Shown in pieces: positions 8,525 to 16,943 of a stretch of 64,000 nucleotides of DNA (its first letter is position 1; each line of letters starts with the position of its first letter). Under the pieces are notes generated by a model, which had not been told where the DNA came from, searched no databases, and worked only from the letters and a program-made list of their open reading frames with translations. The translations under genes and the position numbers were made by a program. The stretch lies in the NCBI RefSeq assembly GCF_014635665.1, contig NZ_BMDG01000009.1, positions 153,101 to 217,100 of the forward strand, in the 5' to 3' direction. Origin of the DNA: Isoptericola cucumis (GTDB taxonomy: Bacteria; Actinomycetota; Actinomycetes; Actinomycetales; Cellulomonadaceae).

Positions 8525-9202
8525 TCAGGTATGACGTCTCCCCGAGCGCCGCTCAGGGGTCCGCTCGGGGTCGGCGTCCGTGGAACGGGCGCGCGCGAGG
8601 ACGAAGACGGACCCGGCGAGGAGCAGACCGGCCACGACCACGGCCCACCACGCCGCGGACTCGCCCACCACGTCCTCGAGCAGGACGCGGCTGCGGGACG
8701 TGGGGTCGGTCAGCACCACCGCGACGAACGCCGCCACGACGGCCACCACCGTCCCGGTGAGGACACGCTGCCAGGTCCGGCTCAGGGACGAGCGTCCCAG
8801 GACACGCCGGCCCGCCTTGACGATGTGGCGGGCGCGCAGGAGGCGCAGGGCACCCGCCGCGCGGAGCAGTCGCAGGAGCTGGGTGGGACCGATCGCCAGC
8901 AGCACCGACACCGTGATCGCGAGGGTCACGACCACCAGCCAGCGGTTCCTGCGCAGCCAGTCCCGCTTGTCGTCCGAGACCGCGAAGAGCACGACCGTCT
9001 CGCCGAGGAGGACCGCCCCGGTCAGCAGGCTGCCCACCGTCCCGATCGTGCGGTACGGGTCGTCGAGCAGCGTGAGCCACACGGCAGGCACGGACGCGAG
9101 CGCGGCGACGAGGACGGGGACGGCGAGCCGGTGCGCCCAGCGGGCCTCGGCCGGCGTGAGCGACGACCTGCTCCCGGATCGGGCACGGGGGTCGCGGCGC
9201 AC
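8525..9202 (-). CDS. Voltage-sensor-like membrane protein without a pore filter
   Basis: This 225-residue protein has about six hydrophobic helices (near 26-48, 54-77, 88-105, 106-128, 145-165 and 185-207). The fourth is an amphipathic S4-like helix with regularly spaced arginines (RLLRAAGALRLLRARH). The order resembles S1-S6 of voltage-gated cation channels. However, the stretch between the fifth and sixth helices (about 166-184) has no TxGxG selectivity filter, so a working K+ channel is doubtful. It may be a degenerate channel-family member or a voltage-sensing or regulatory protein. The start is a GTG at 9202; no strong ribosome site is visible. It lies 13 bp after the NarL-type regulator on the same strand and may share its transcript. 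Confidence 0.7.
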   Translation of the reverse strand: MRRDPRARSGSRSSLTPAEARWAHRLAVPVLVAALASVPAVWLTLLDDPYRTIGTVGSLLTGAVLLGETVVLFAVSDDKRDWLRRNRWLVVVTLAITVSVLLAIGPTQLLRLLRAAGALRLLRARHIVKAGRRVLGRSSLSRTWQRVLTGTVVAVVAAFVAVVLTDPTSRSRVLLEDVVGESAAWWAVVVAGLLLAGSVFVLARARSTDADPERTPERRSGRRHT

Positions 9203-9215
9203 GGGCCCAGGGTAG

Positions 9216-9917
9216 TCAGGAGCCGGGGCGGACGAGTCCCGTCTCGTACGCGGTGACGACCGCCTGCACCCGGTCGCGGGCGCCGAGCTTCGCCAGGATG
9301 CGCCCGACGTGCGTCTTGACAGTGGCCTCGGCGACGAACAGGTCGGTCGCGATCTCGGTGTTCGACCGTCCGCGCGCCATGAGCATCAGCACCTCCCGCT
9401 CGCGCTCGGTGAGGTTCGCGAGCGCGTCGTGCTGGTCGGGCGCCTGGTCCGTCGGGAGCGCGGTGACCAGGTGCTCCAGCAGCCGCCGGGTGGACGACGG
9501 CGCGATCACGGCGTCGCCGCGGTGCACGGTGCGGATCGCGGCGAGCATCTCCTCGGGCGGGGCGTCCTTGAGCAGGAACCCGGACGCGCCGCTGCGGATC
9601 GCCTCCAGCACGTACTCGTCGAGGTCGAACGTGGTGAGCACGATGATCTTGGGCGCGTCGGGCCGCGCCGTGAGCCGTGCCGTGGCGCTGAGGCCGTCCA
9701 GGTGCGGCATGCGCACGTCCATGAGCACGACGTCGACCCGGTGGTCGGCGAGCAGGCGCAGCGCCTGCTCGCCGTCCCCGGCCTCGAGCGCGACCTCCAG
9801 GTCCGGCTGGGAGTCGATGACCATGCGGAACCCGGCGCGCACCAGCTGCTGGTCGTCGACGAGGGCGATGCGCACCGCGTCGGTCGTCGGCGGTCCGGTG
9901 GTGGCGTCGTCGGTCAT
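9216..9917 (-). CDS. NarL/LuxR-family response regulator
   Basis: This 233-residue regulator has a receiver domain with acidic residues D21/D22, predicted phosphoacceptor D67 (in VVLMDVRMP) and conserved K117. A LuxR-type helix-turn-helix occupies about residues 165-225 (LTEREREVLMLMARGRSNTE, then TVKTH). It is the partner of the upstream histidine kinase, whose stop codon overlaps its ATG (ATGA, 9914-9917). Likely targets are the adjacent ABC exporter and channel-like gene, judged only from position. About 14 N-terminal residues before the receiver fold look unstructured. Confidence 0.93.
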   Translation of the reverse strand: MTDDATTGPPTTDAVRIALVDDQQLVRAGFRMVIDSQPDLEVALEAGDGEQALRLLADHRVDVVLMDVRMPHLDGLSATARLTARPDAPKIIVLTTFDLDEYVLEAIRSGASGFLLKDAPPEEMLAAIRTVHRGDAVIAPSSTRRLLEHLVTALPTDQAPDQHDALANLTEREREVLMLMARGRSNTEIATDLFVAEATVKTHVGRILAKLGARDRVQAVVTAYETGLVRPGS

Positions 9918-11281
9918 GCGTTCTCCTCGGGCGGGGCGGGGGTGGCGGTCGTCGTGGACGTGGGCGGGCCGGTGGTCGTGGCCGCGCCGGCGCCGGGCAG
10001 CGGGAGCTCCAGCAGGACGCGGAAGCCGCCGCCCCGGCGCGGCCCGGCCTCGAGCGTGCCGCCGTACAGGTTCGCCCGCTCGTGCATCCCGCGCAGCCCG
10101 AAGCCCGGGTCGGCGTGGGCCGACGCCGCCGCGCCGCGGCCGTCGTCGGTGACCTCGAGGCGCACGGTGTCGCGTGCCCAGGCCACGGCGACGGAGACGG
10201 CAGGGTCGGGGCCGGCGTGCTTGCGCACGTTGGACAGCGACTCCTGGCAGACCCGGTACAGGGTGAGCCCCATCCCGGCGGGCAGGGGACGCTCGTCGCC
10301 GATGCGCGCGAACGCGACGCGCAGGCCCCCCGCGCGGGCCTGGCCCACGAGGTCCTCGAGCTCGCCGACACCGGGCTGCGGCGCGGGCCGCGCCGTGGGG
10401 CCCTCGCCGGACGCCGGGGCGCGGGCCGCGGTGGTGTCCGCGACGGCGGGCGTCACCGGCGCGTCCTCGCCGGCCGGGGGCGCGTCGTCGTCGTGAGACC
10501 GCAGCACCCCCAGGAGGCGGCGCATGTCGGTCAGCGCGCTGCGGCCGGTCTCGCTGATGGTCGCGAGTGCCTGCACGGCGGCGGGCGGGTCGGCGGCGGC
10601 GGCGTACCGGCCGCCGTCGGCCTGCGCGACGACGATCGACAGCGAGTGCGCGACGATGTCGTGCATCTCGCGCGCGATCCGGGCGCGCTCGGCCGCCGCG
10701 CCGATGCGGGCCTGCTGGTCGCGCTCGATCTCGAGGCGGTGCGCGCGGTCGCGCAGCGCGTCCATCGCGACGCGCCGCGAGCGCCGCACGAGGGCGAACG
10801 CCCACACCGCGAGGCCGGTGACGAGGCAGAAGAGCCCCACCGGGATCGTCTCGATGATGCCGGACGCGCCGAGCCCGGACCGGGCGGCGACCGCGATGGG
10901 CAGCGCGACGACGCTCCCCACGGCCGTGGCGCTGATCGCGGTGATGTGCGCCCACGTCGGCCCGTACGTGGTCACCGAGAAGAGGGCGACGAGCACGAGC
11001 AGGTCGCCCGGCATGATCATGGGGAAGCCGACGACCATGTGCGCCAGCGCGACCGCGAAGATGGCGACGGCCGAGGGCACGGGCCTGGTCCGGCGCCAGG
11101 GCAGCGGCGCGAGGAGCGCGACGGTCCAGGCGATGGACCCGGTCCGGGAGAGGTATGGCGAGGTGGCGTACAGGTCGGTGGCCGAGACCAGCATGAACAG
11201 CGCGAGCAGCACCGCGGTGGTGAGGTCGACACCGAAGCGGTGCATCTCGAACCAGCGCCCCGTGCGTTCGTACCAGCCCAT
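9914..11281 (-). CDS. Sensor histidine kinase, HisKA_3 type
   Basis: This 455-residue kinase has an N-terminal block of about five to six membrane helices (about 17-165), a HisKA_3 dimerisation domain with predicted phospho-His207 in AREMHDIVAHSLS, and a C-terminal HATPase_c domain with an N-box (QESLSNVRKHA) and a G-box (GFGLRGMHERA). A proline/alanine-rich linker of about 50 residues lies between the His and ATPase domains. There is no large extracellular sensor, so it probably senses the membrane or a membrane-bound partner. It is translationally coupled to the response regulator. TACCCT lies 7 nt upstream of the ATG, suggesting leaderless transcription. Confidence 0.93.
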   Translation of the reverse strand: MGWYERTGRWFEMHRFGVDLTTAVLLALFMLVSATDLYATSPYLSRTGSIAWTVALLAPLPWRRTRPVPSAVAIFAVALAHMVVGFPMIMPGDLLVLVALFSVTTYGPTWAHITAISATAVGSVVALPIAVAARSGLGASGIIETIPVGLFCLVTGLAVWAFALVRRSRRVAMDALRDRAHRLEIERDQQARIGAAAERARIAREMHDIVAHSLSIVVAQADGGRYAAAADPPAAVQALATISETGRSALTDMRRLLGVLRSHDDDAPPAGEDAPVTPAVADTTAARAPASGEGPTARPAPQPGVGELEDLVGQARAGGLRVAFARIGDERPLPAGMGLTLYRVCQESLSNVRKHAGPDPAVSVAVAWARDTVRLEVTDDGRGAAASAHADPGFGLRGMHERANLYGGTLEAGPRRGGGFRVLLELPLPGAGAATTTGPPTSTTTATPAPPEENA

Positions 11282-11288
11282 GGCCGCC

Positions 11289-11294
11289 AGGGTA
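11289..11294 (-). promoter_or_regulatory. -10-like hexamer for the NarL-type kinase operon
   Basis: TACCCT on the minus strand lies 7 nt before the ATG at 11281. The short gap and the lack of a ribosome site suggest a leaderless transcript for the kinase-regulator operon. Confidence 0.45.
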
Positions 11295-11427
11295 GGCGCG
11301 GGGAGCGGGCGGGCGCGTCATCCCGCGGGCGGACGCACGCCGGCGGGCGTCGTCCCGGGGCATGAGCAGGACACGAGCCGGAGGTCACGGCGGGCACGCG
11401 GCAGGGTCGGCACGAACGGGTGACGAC

Positions 11428-11460
11428 GTGTCACGTCCATGTCACAGCCGTGTCACGGCA
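11428..11460. promoter_or_regulatory. Three 11-bp direct repeats, likely OmpR/PhoB-type operator
   Basis: GTGTCACGTCC (11428-11438), ATGTCACAGCC (11439-11449) and GTGTCACGGCA (11450-11460) share a TGTCAC core at exact 11-bp spacing. Response regulators with OmpR/PhoB winged helices bind tandem 11-bp direct repeats on one helix face; the PHO boxes of Streptomyces are an example. The array lies 41 bp upstream of the -10 of the OmpR-type regulator and between two divergent two-component operons, so autoregulation is likely. Confidence 0.65.
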
Positions 11461-11501
11461 CCCCGGCGTGGGACGACGCCCAGGACCTGGGGGGATGCCG
11501 C

Positions 11502-11507
11502 TAGCAT
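11502..11507 (+). promoter_or_regulatory. -10-like hexamer for the OmpR-type regulator
   Basis: TAGCAT is followed by 6 nt and the ATG at 11514. The 6-nt gap places the transcription start at the start codon, implying a leaderless mRNA. The 11-bp repeat array lies upstream in an activator-compatible position. Confidence 0.5.
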
Positions 11508-11513
11508 GAGGGA

Positions 11514-12197
11514 ATGACCCACGTACTGCTGGCCGAGGACGACCCGGCTATTGCCGAGCCTTTGGCGCGGGCTCTCACGCGTGAGGGTTACGACGTCATC
11601 GTGCAAGGAACAGGTCAAGGAGCCGTCGACAACGCGGGGAATGCGGACATCGTGGTCCTCGATCTCGGCCTTCCCGACATGGATGGGCTGGACGTGGCGC
11701 GGGAGATCCGCGGCTCCGGCCTGACCGTGCCCGTGCTGGTGCTGACCGCCCGGGCGGACGAGGTCGACCTGGTCGTCGGCCTGGACGCCGGCGCCGACGA
11801 CTACGTGACGAAGCCCTTCCGGCTCGCCGAGCTGCTGGCCCGGGTCCGCGCGCTGCTGCGACGCACGCACGGCGACACCGGCGAGGACGAGGAGCTGCGC
11901 GCGCAGGACGTCCGGGTCGACGTCTCGGCGCACCGCGCGTTCCAGGGCGAGCGCGAGCTGCACCTGACGACCAAGGAGTTCGACCTGCTCAAGGTGCTGG
12001 TGGCGAACGCCGGCTCCGTGGTGGTGCGCGACACCCTCATGCGCGACGTGTGGGGCTCCGACCCGGTGGGGTCCACCAAGACGCTCGACATGCACGTCTC
12101 CTGGTTGCGCCGCAAGCTCGGCGACGACGCGAACGCCCCGCGCTACGTGTCGACGGTGCGGGGGCTCGGCTTCCGCTTCGAGCTCGGCGCGAGCTGA
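11514..12197 (+). CDS. OmpR/PhoB-family response regulator
   Basis: This 227-residue regulator has a receiver domain with the acidic pocket E8/D9/D10, phosphoacceptor D50 (VVLDLGLPD), T78 and K100. A winged-helix DNA-binding domain spans about 130-225 (TTKEFDLLKVLV ... STKTLDMHVSWLRRKL ... VRGLGFRF). It pairs with the histidine kinase 27 bp downstream. Three TGTCAC direct repeats upstream are a probable binding site for the protein itself. The signal is unknown. The position ahead of purK-purE and the LCP genes resembles gene order I associate with related Micrococcales, but I cannot confirm it here. Confidence 0.95.
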   Translation: MTHVLLAEDDPAIAEPLARALTREGYDVIVQGTGQGAVDNAGNADIVVLDLGLPDMDGLDVAREIRGSGLTVPVLVLTARADEVDLVVGLDAGADDYVTKPFRLAELLARVRALLRRTHGDTGEDEELRAQDVRVDVSAHRAFQGERELHLTTKEFDLLKVLVANAGSVVVRDTLMRDVWGSDPVGSTKTLDMHVSWLRRKLGDDANAPRYVSTVRGLGFRFELGAS

Positions 12198-12224
12198 CGG
12201 CGCCGGCGGTCGGAGGAGGCTGAC

Positions 12225-13568
12225 GTGCGTCGCCGCGTCCTGGTGGCGACCATCTCCGCGGTCGCCGTCGCCGTGCTGCTGCTCGGTGTCCCCCTCGGCA
12301 TCTTCGGCGCCCGCTACGTGCTGGCGACGGAGACCCAGCGGGTGGTCGACCGGGTCGACACCCTGGCGCGCAGCATCGACGGGTCGATCGAGCGCGGCGA
12401 CGACCTCAACCAGTCGACGGTCGACCGCGCGTCCGAGGGCCGCGAGGGGGACCTGCCTGCGTACGTCGAGGTGACGCTGCCCGACGGCACGCTCCTGACC
12501 TCGGGCGAGCCGGTCGCGGGGCCGGTGATCGCGAAGGCCAAGCTCACCGACAACCGGGCCACCGTCACGATGTCGGTCTCCGCAGTGGGCGCCTACGTGA
12601 AGTCCGCCCAGACGGTCGTGCTCGTCGTGCTGGCCGGCATCGTCGCGATCGCGGCCGGGATCGCCGTGGCGGTGTGGCAGGCGAACCGGCTGTCGGCGCC
12701 GCTGGTGTACCTGGCGGCGTCGGCCGAGCAGCTCGGCTCCGGGCAGGTGCGGCCACGCCTCGAGCCCTCGGGCGTCGAGGAGATCGACCTGGTCGCGGCG
12801 GAGCTGGTGCGCAGCGCCGACCGGCTGGCGGGTCGTCTCGCCGCCGAGCGCCAGTTCACGCAGGACGCGTCGCACCAGCTGCGCACCCCGCTGACCGCTC
12901 TGACGATGCGCCTGGAGGAGATCACCCTCGCCTCGAAGGACCCGGAGGTCGTCGAGGAGGCCCGCATCTCCCTCGAGCAGGTGGAGCGGCTGGTCTCGGT
13001 GGTCGACGACCTGCTGGCGGCGTCCCGCCGCGCGCAGGGCGGCACCACGGAGGCGGTCAACCTGGCTGAGGTCGTGCACCAGCAGGAGGAGGAGTGGGGC
13101 CCGACGTTCGAGCGGGCCGGCCGCCCGCTGGTCGTGGACGTCGCGGCCGACCACCAGGTCCTCGCCACCCCGGGCGCACTCGCGCAGATCATCGCGACGC
13201 TGCTGGAGAACTCGCTCAAGTACGGCGACGGCACGACGACGGTGCGCTCGCGGCCGTCCGGCGGCACGGGCGCGGTGGCGCTCGAGGTCGCCGACGAGGG
13301 GCCGGGCGTCCCGGACGACGTCGCGCCGCGGATCTTCGAGCGGGGCACGACGACGGGGCAGAGCACCGGGCTGGGGCTCGCCCTGGCGCGGGACCTCGCC
13401 GCCGCCGACGGCGGACGGCTGTCCCTCGCGCAGCGCCGGCCGCCGGTGTTCGCGCTCTTCCTGGCGGGGGTGCCCCGCGCGCTGGACCCGACGGTCGTGC
13501 TGCCGCCGGGCACCACGATCTCCTCGCGCGGCAGGCGCCGGGGCTGGCTGCACCACCACGGCGACTGA
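12225..13568 (+). CDS. Sensor histidine kinase, HAMP/HisKA/HATPase
   Basis: This 447-residue kinase has an N-terminal helix (about 5-27), an extracytoplasmic sensor domain of about 95 residues, a second helix (about 125-150) and a HAMP-like linker. HisKA carries predicted phospho-His217 in QDASHQLRTPL. HATPase_c follows, with an N-box (LENSLKYGDG) and G-boxes (DEGPGVPDD, STGLGLALA). The GTG at 12225 is preceded by GGAGGAG about 8 nt upstream, a good ribosome site, and lies 27 bp after the regulator. The short basic tail ending in HHHGD is unusual but has no known role. Confidence 0.94.
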   Translation: MRRRVLVATISAVAVAVLLLGVPLGIFGARYVLATETQRVVDRVDTLARSIDGSIERGDDLNQSTVDRASEGREGDLPAYVEVTLPDGTLLTSGEPVAGPVIAKAKLTDNRATVTMSVSAVGAYVKSAQTVVLVVLAGIVAIAAGIAVAVWQANRLSAPLVYLAASAEQLGSGQVRPRLEPSGVEEIDLVAAELVRSADRLAGRLAAERQFTQDASHQLRTPLTALTMRLEEITLASKDPEVVEEARISLEQVERLVSVVDDLLAASRRAQGGTTEAVNLAEVVHQQEEEWGPTFERAGRPLVVDVAADHQVLATPGALAQIIATLLENSLKYGDGTTTVRSRPSGGTGAVALEVADEGPGVPDDVAPRIFERGTTTGQSTGLGLALARDLAAADGGRLSLAQRRPPVFALFLAGVPRALDPTVVLPPGTTISSRGRRRGWLHHHGD

Positions 13569-13600
13569 CCCGGCCGAGCATCGGCCCGGCGCCGGGCCGG

Positions 13601-13606
13601 TATCCT
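13601..13606 (+). promoter_or_regulatory. -10-like hexamer for purK
   Basis: TATCCT lies 8 nt upstream of the GTG at 13615. There is no ribosome site, so a leaderless purK-purE transcript is likely. No convincing -35 element is visible at 16-18 bp spacing. Confidence 0.45.
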
Positions 13607-13614
13607 CGATCCCC

Positions 13615-14961
13615 GTGACCGGACCTACGGACCTGCCCCTGCCCGAGCCCGCCCGAGCCCCCCGCCCCGTCACCGCCACGACCGCCGCAGCAGGCGGCCC
13701 GCAGCCGGCCCCGTCGGTCCCGTCGGCGCCGCTGACGGTCGCCGTGGTCGGCGGCGGTCAGCTCGCCCGCATGATGGCGCCGGCCGCGGCCGAGCTCGGC
13801 GTCAGCCTGCGGGTGCTGGTGGAGGACCCGGCGTCGTCCGCGGCGCAGGTGGCCACGGACGCCCCGGTGGGCACCGCCGGCGACGAGGCCGCGATCCGTG
13901 ACCTCGTCGCGCCGTCCGACGGGCGCCCGGCGGCCAGCGTCCTGACGTTCGAGCACGAGCACGTGCCGAACGCGCTGCTGCGCGACCTCGGCGACCACGG
14001 CGTCCCCGTGCGGCCGGGCCCGGACGCCCTGGTGCAGGCGCAGGACAAGATCGTCATGCGCCGCCGGCTGAGCGCCCTCGGCGCCCCGTGCCCGCGGTGG
14101 GCGGCCCTGCCCGCCGACCCCGCCGCCGCACGCACGGCGCTGGCCGAGTTCCTCGCGGCTGCCCCGGACGGCACCGCCGTCGTGAAGACGTCGCGCGGCG
14201 GGTACGACGGCAAGGGCGTGCGGGTTGTGTCCGCCCCCGACGACGTCGCCGACTGGTTCGACACCGTCGTCGCCGGCGGCCCGGAGCTGCTCGTCGAGGA
14301 GAAGGTGCCGTTCGTGCGGGAGCTGGCCGCGCTCGTGGCGCGCCGCCCCTCGGGCGAGGTGCGCACGTGGCCGGTGGTCGAGTCGATCCAGCGCGACGGG
14401 GTCTGCGCCGAGGTGATCGCCCCCGCGCCGGGGCTGGACCCGGAGACCGACGCCCGGGCGCGCGAGATCGCGGTGTCGGTGGCCGAGGGCCTCAACGTGA
14501 CCGGCGTGCTCGCGGTCGAGCTGTTCGAGACCCGCGGGGCCGACGGCCGGCCCGAGATCTGGGTCAACGAGCTCGCGATGCGGCCGCACAACTCGGGCCA
14601 CTGGACGATCGACGGGGCGGTGACGAGCCAGTTCGACCAGCACCTGCGGGCGGTGCTCGACCTGCCGCTCGGCGACACGAGCGCTCGCGCCCCGTGGACC
14701 GTGATGGCGAACGTGCTCGGTTCGCGGCTCGAGGCGCTCACCGACGCGCTGCCCGAGGTGCTCGCGCGCTTCGGGGAGGCGCGGGTCAACCTGTACGGCA
14801 AGGGCATCCGCCCGGGCCGCAAGCTGGGGCACGTGAACGTCAGCGGTGACGACCTGGACGAGGTGCGTCGTCGTGCCCTCGCCGCGGCCGCCCTGCTGCG
14901 GGGCGACACCGTCCCGTCCGAGACCGTCCCCGCCCCCACCACCCACCAGGAGCACGCATGA
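13615..14961 (+). CDS. purK: 5-(carboxyamino)imidazole ribonucleotide synthase PurK
   Basis: PurK uses ATP and bicarbonate to carboxylate AIR to N5-CAIR in purine synthesis. This 448-residue protein has an ATP-grasp fold: an N-terminal nucleotide-binding start ([13 protein letters not shown], about residue 43), the central ATP-grasp lid ([13 protein letters not shown], about 184-196) and metal or substrate motifs ([15 protein letters not shown], about 319-333). About 40 proline/alanine-rich residues precede the conserved domain. The GTG at 13615 is used because a -10 hexamer lies 8 nt upstream, but an internal start would also leave the fold intact. The stop overlaps purE (ATGA). Confidence 0.96.
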   Translation: MTGPTDLPLPEPARAPRPVTATTAAAGGPQPAPSVPSAPLTVAVVGGGQLARMMAPAAAELGVSLRVLVEDPASSAAQVATDAPVGTAGDEAAIRDLVAPSDGRPAASVLTFEHEHVPNALLRDLGDHGVPVRPGPDALVQAQDKIVMRRRLSALGAPCPRWAALPADPAAARTALAEFLAAAPDGTAVVKTSRGGYDGKGVRVVSAPDDVADWFDTVVAGGPELLVEEKVPFVRELAALVARRPSGEVRTWPVVESIQRDGVCAEVIAPAPGLDPETDARAREIAVSVAEGLNVTGVLAVELFETRGADGRPEIWVNELAMRPHNSGHWTIDGAVTSQFDQHLRAVLDLPLGDTSARAPWTVMANVLGSRLEALTDALPEVLARFGEARVNLYGKGIRPGRKLGHVNVSGDDLDEVRRRALAAAALLRGDTVPSETVPAPTTHQEHA

Positions 14962-15500
14962 GCGACCCGCAGCCCGTCGTCGGCATCGTCATGGGGTCGG
15001 ACTCCGACTGGCCCGTCATGGAGGGCGCCGCCGACGCGCTCGCCGAGCTCGGCGTCGCGGTCGAGGTCGACGTCGTGTCGGCCCACCGGATGCCGACGGA
15101 GATGATCGAGTACGGCCGCAGCGCGGCCGAGCGCGGGCTGCGCGTGCTCGTCGCGGGCGCCGGGGGAGCGGCGCACCTGCCGGGCATGCTGGCGTCCGTG
15201 ACGCCGCTGCCCGTGATCGGCGTGCCTGTCCCGCTGCGGCACCTCGACGGGATGGACTCGCTGCTGTCGATCGTGCAGATGCCGGCGGGCGTCCCCGTCG
15301 CGACGGTGTCGATCGGCGGGGCCCGCAACGCCGGGCTGCTCGCGGCGCGGATCCTCGGCGCCGGCACCGACGCGGAGGCGCTCGCGCTGCGCGAGCGCAT
15401 GGTCGCGTTCCAGGCCGAGCTGGGCGACGTCGCGCGTGCCAAGGGCGAGCGCCTGCGCGCCTCGCGCGGTGCGGCGGCGCGGACCGGCTTCTCCGCCTGA
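14958..15500 (+). CDS. purE: N5-CAIR mutase PurE, class I
   Basis: PurE converts N5-CAIR to CAIR, the step after PurK. This 180-residue protein shows the class I signatures [17 protein letters not shown] and [12 protein letters not shown], plus the conserved [12 protein letters not shown] helix near the C-terminus. The start overlaps the purK stop (ATGA, 14958-14961), so the two enzymes are translationally coupled. Length is normal for the family. It converges on an LCP gene across a 77-bp gap that holds three 20-bp tandem repeats. Confidence 0.97.
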   Translation: MSDPQPVVGIVMGSDSDWPVMEGAADALAELGVAVEVDVVSAHRMPTEMIEYGRSAAERGLRVLVAGAGGAAHLPGMLASVTPLPVIGVPVPLRHLDGMDSLLSIVQMPAGVPVATVSIGGARNAGLLAARILGAGTDAEALALRERMVAFQAELGDVARAKGERLRASRGAAARTGFSA

Positions 15501-15518
15501 CGGCGGCAGCACCGCACC

Positions 15519-15578
15519 CGTACTACCTCGCGAGGCGTCGTACCACCTCGCGATGGGGCGTACCACCTCGGCGGGGTT
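15519..15578. repeat. Three 20-bp tandem repeats between purE and an LCP gene
   Basis: Units begin at 15519, 15539 and 15559. Each starts CGTAC(T/C)ACCTCG and then diverges: GCGAGGCGT-type, GCGATGGGG-type and GCGGGGTT-type endings. The period is exactly 20 bp, about two helical turns. The array fills most of the gap between convergent stop codons. No hairpin of note overlaps it. Confidence 0.8.
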
Positions 15579-16927
15579 CAGCCCGGCATGCCGCCGACGG
15601 TGCCGGGCTCGAGGTCGCCGTCGCGCACGTCGGCCCAGAACGCCCCGGCGTCGTCGGACAGCAGCACCGTGGACCCGACGCCCGTGCCGGGGTCGTAGCC
15701 GGGGTCGGCGATGGGCGGGGTGCCCGTGACGCCGTCGGGCCCGGTGGCCCCCTTGAAGGCGAGGGCGAGCCGGCCGAGGTCGACCATGCCCGTCTTCTCG
15801 TCGACGACGAGCGCGTCCGTGCCCGCGTTGACGAGCTGCACCTGGTTGATCGGGTTGAGCAGCACGCTGGGCTTGACGACCTTCTCGGCGACGGCGCCGA
15901 TGACCTGCTGCTGCCGCTCGGCCCGGCCGATGTCGCCCTTGGGGTCGGAGTAGCGCATGCGGGAGAACGCGAGCGCCGTCTCGCCGTCGGCGTTGTGGCA
16001 GCCCGCCTCCCAGACGAGCTCGCTCTTCGGGTCGTCGACGTCCGCGTCGTAGCACAGCTCGACGCCACCCACGGCGTCGACGATCTCCTCGACGCTGCCG
16101 AAGCCCACCTCGGCGTAGTGGTCCATGGTCAGGCCGGTGAGGCCCTCGACGGTCTCGACCAGCAGCGGCGCGCCGCCGAGCGAGTAGGCGGCGTTGATCT
16201 TGTTCGAGTCGTGCCCGGGGATCTCGGCGTACGTGTCGCGCGGGATGGAGATGAGGGACGTGGGGCCGCTGGTCGGCTTGTGCAGCACCATGATCGTGTC
16301 GGTGCGCGCGCCCGAGGTCCCGTCGTCCGACACCGACCCGGTGCCGCGCGCGTCGGAGCCCGCGAGCAGGTACGTGGTGCCGGGGGTGTTCTCGGCGCCG
16401 GAGAGCGCGTCCACGTGCTGGATCTTGCCGTTGGCCCACAGGATCAGCCCGATCGGCCAGGCGAGCAGCAGCACCAGCAGCAGCACCAGGACGAGGCCCA
16501 CGACCCGGCCCTTGCGCACGCGGAAGCGCCCGCCGCCCGCGGTGGCCGCCGCCGCGCCGCCGCCGGGGCGCGAGGGCGGCGCCTCGCGGCCCGCCTGCGG
16601 GCTGCGGGCCTGCGCGGGCATGACCCGGGTGCCCGACGGCTGCTGGGACGCCGGCCGCGACCCGCGCGGCGGGTACGAGCGCGGCGCCCGCTGCGGGCTC
16701 GCGCCGCGCCGCTCCGGGGGTGTGGTCGGGATCTCGCGGGAGGACTGGCGGCGCACTCGCGGCTCCATCGGTGCGGCGTCGTCACGGCGGCCGACGCGGC
16801 CCCCGGTGGGCGGCGACGCAGGGCGGGCCCCGCCGACCGGGATGGCGTCTCCGGGCGTGGCGGGTCGGTCCGAGCGCCCGCCCGAGGGCGTGAAGCTCGG
16901 CGGGATGCGGCGGTCGTCCTGGCTCAT
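15578..16927 (-). CDS. LytR-CpsA-Psr (LCP) family glycan ligase
   Basis: LCP enzymes transfer undecaprenyl-linked glycans (teichoic acids, arabinogalactan-like or capsular polymers) onto peptidoglycan outside the membrane. This 449-residue member has a disordered cytoplasmic N-terminus of about 135 residues, rich in Pro, Arg and Gly, one membrane helix (about 136-160), then the LCP domain with SDARG, ARTDTIMVL, SIPRDTYAEIPG and NKINAAYSLGG motifs and a late FSRMRYSDPKGDIGRAERQQ block. Arg and Asp residues that bind pyrophosphate are present. It lies 16 bp after a second LCP gene, so the two are probably co-transcribed. An upstream GGGACAGG stretch can serve as ribosome site. Confidence 0.94.
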   Translation of the reverse strand: MSQDDRRIPPSFTPSGGRSDRPATPGDAIPVGGARPASPPTGGRVGRRDDAAPMEPRVRRQSSREIPTTPPERRGASPQRAPRSYPPRGSRPASQQPSGTRVMPAQARSPQAGREAPPSRPGGGAAAATAGGGRFRVRKGRVVGLVLVLLLVLLLAWPIGLILWANGKIQHVDALSGAENTPGTTYLLAGSDARGTGSVSDDGTSGARTDTIMVLHKPTSGPTSLISIPRDTYAEIPGHDSNKINAAYSLGGAPLLVETVEGLTGLTMDHYAEVGFGSVEEIVDAVGGVELCYDADVDDPKSELVWEAGCHNADGETALAFSRMRYSDPKGDIGRAERQQQVIGAVAEKVVKPSVLLNPINQVQLVNAGTDALVVDEKTGMVDLGRLALAFKGATGPDGVTGTPPIADPGYDPGTGVGSTVLLSDDAGAFWADVRDGDLEPGTVGGMPG

Positions 16928-16943
16928 GGTCCTGTCCCTGCGC

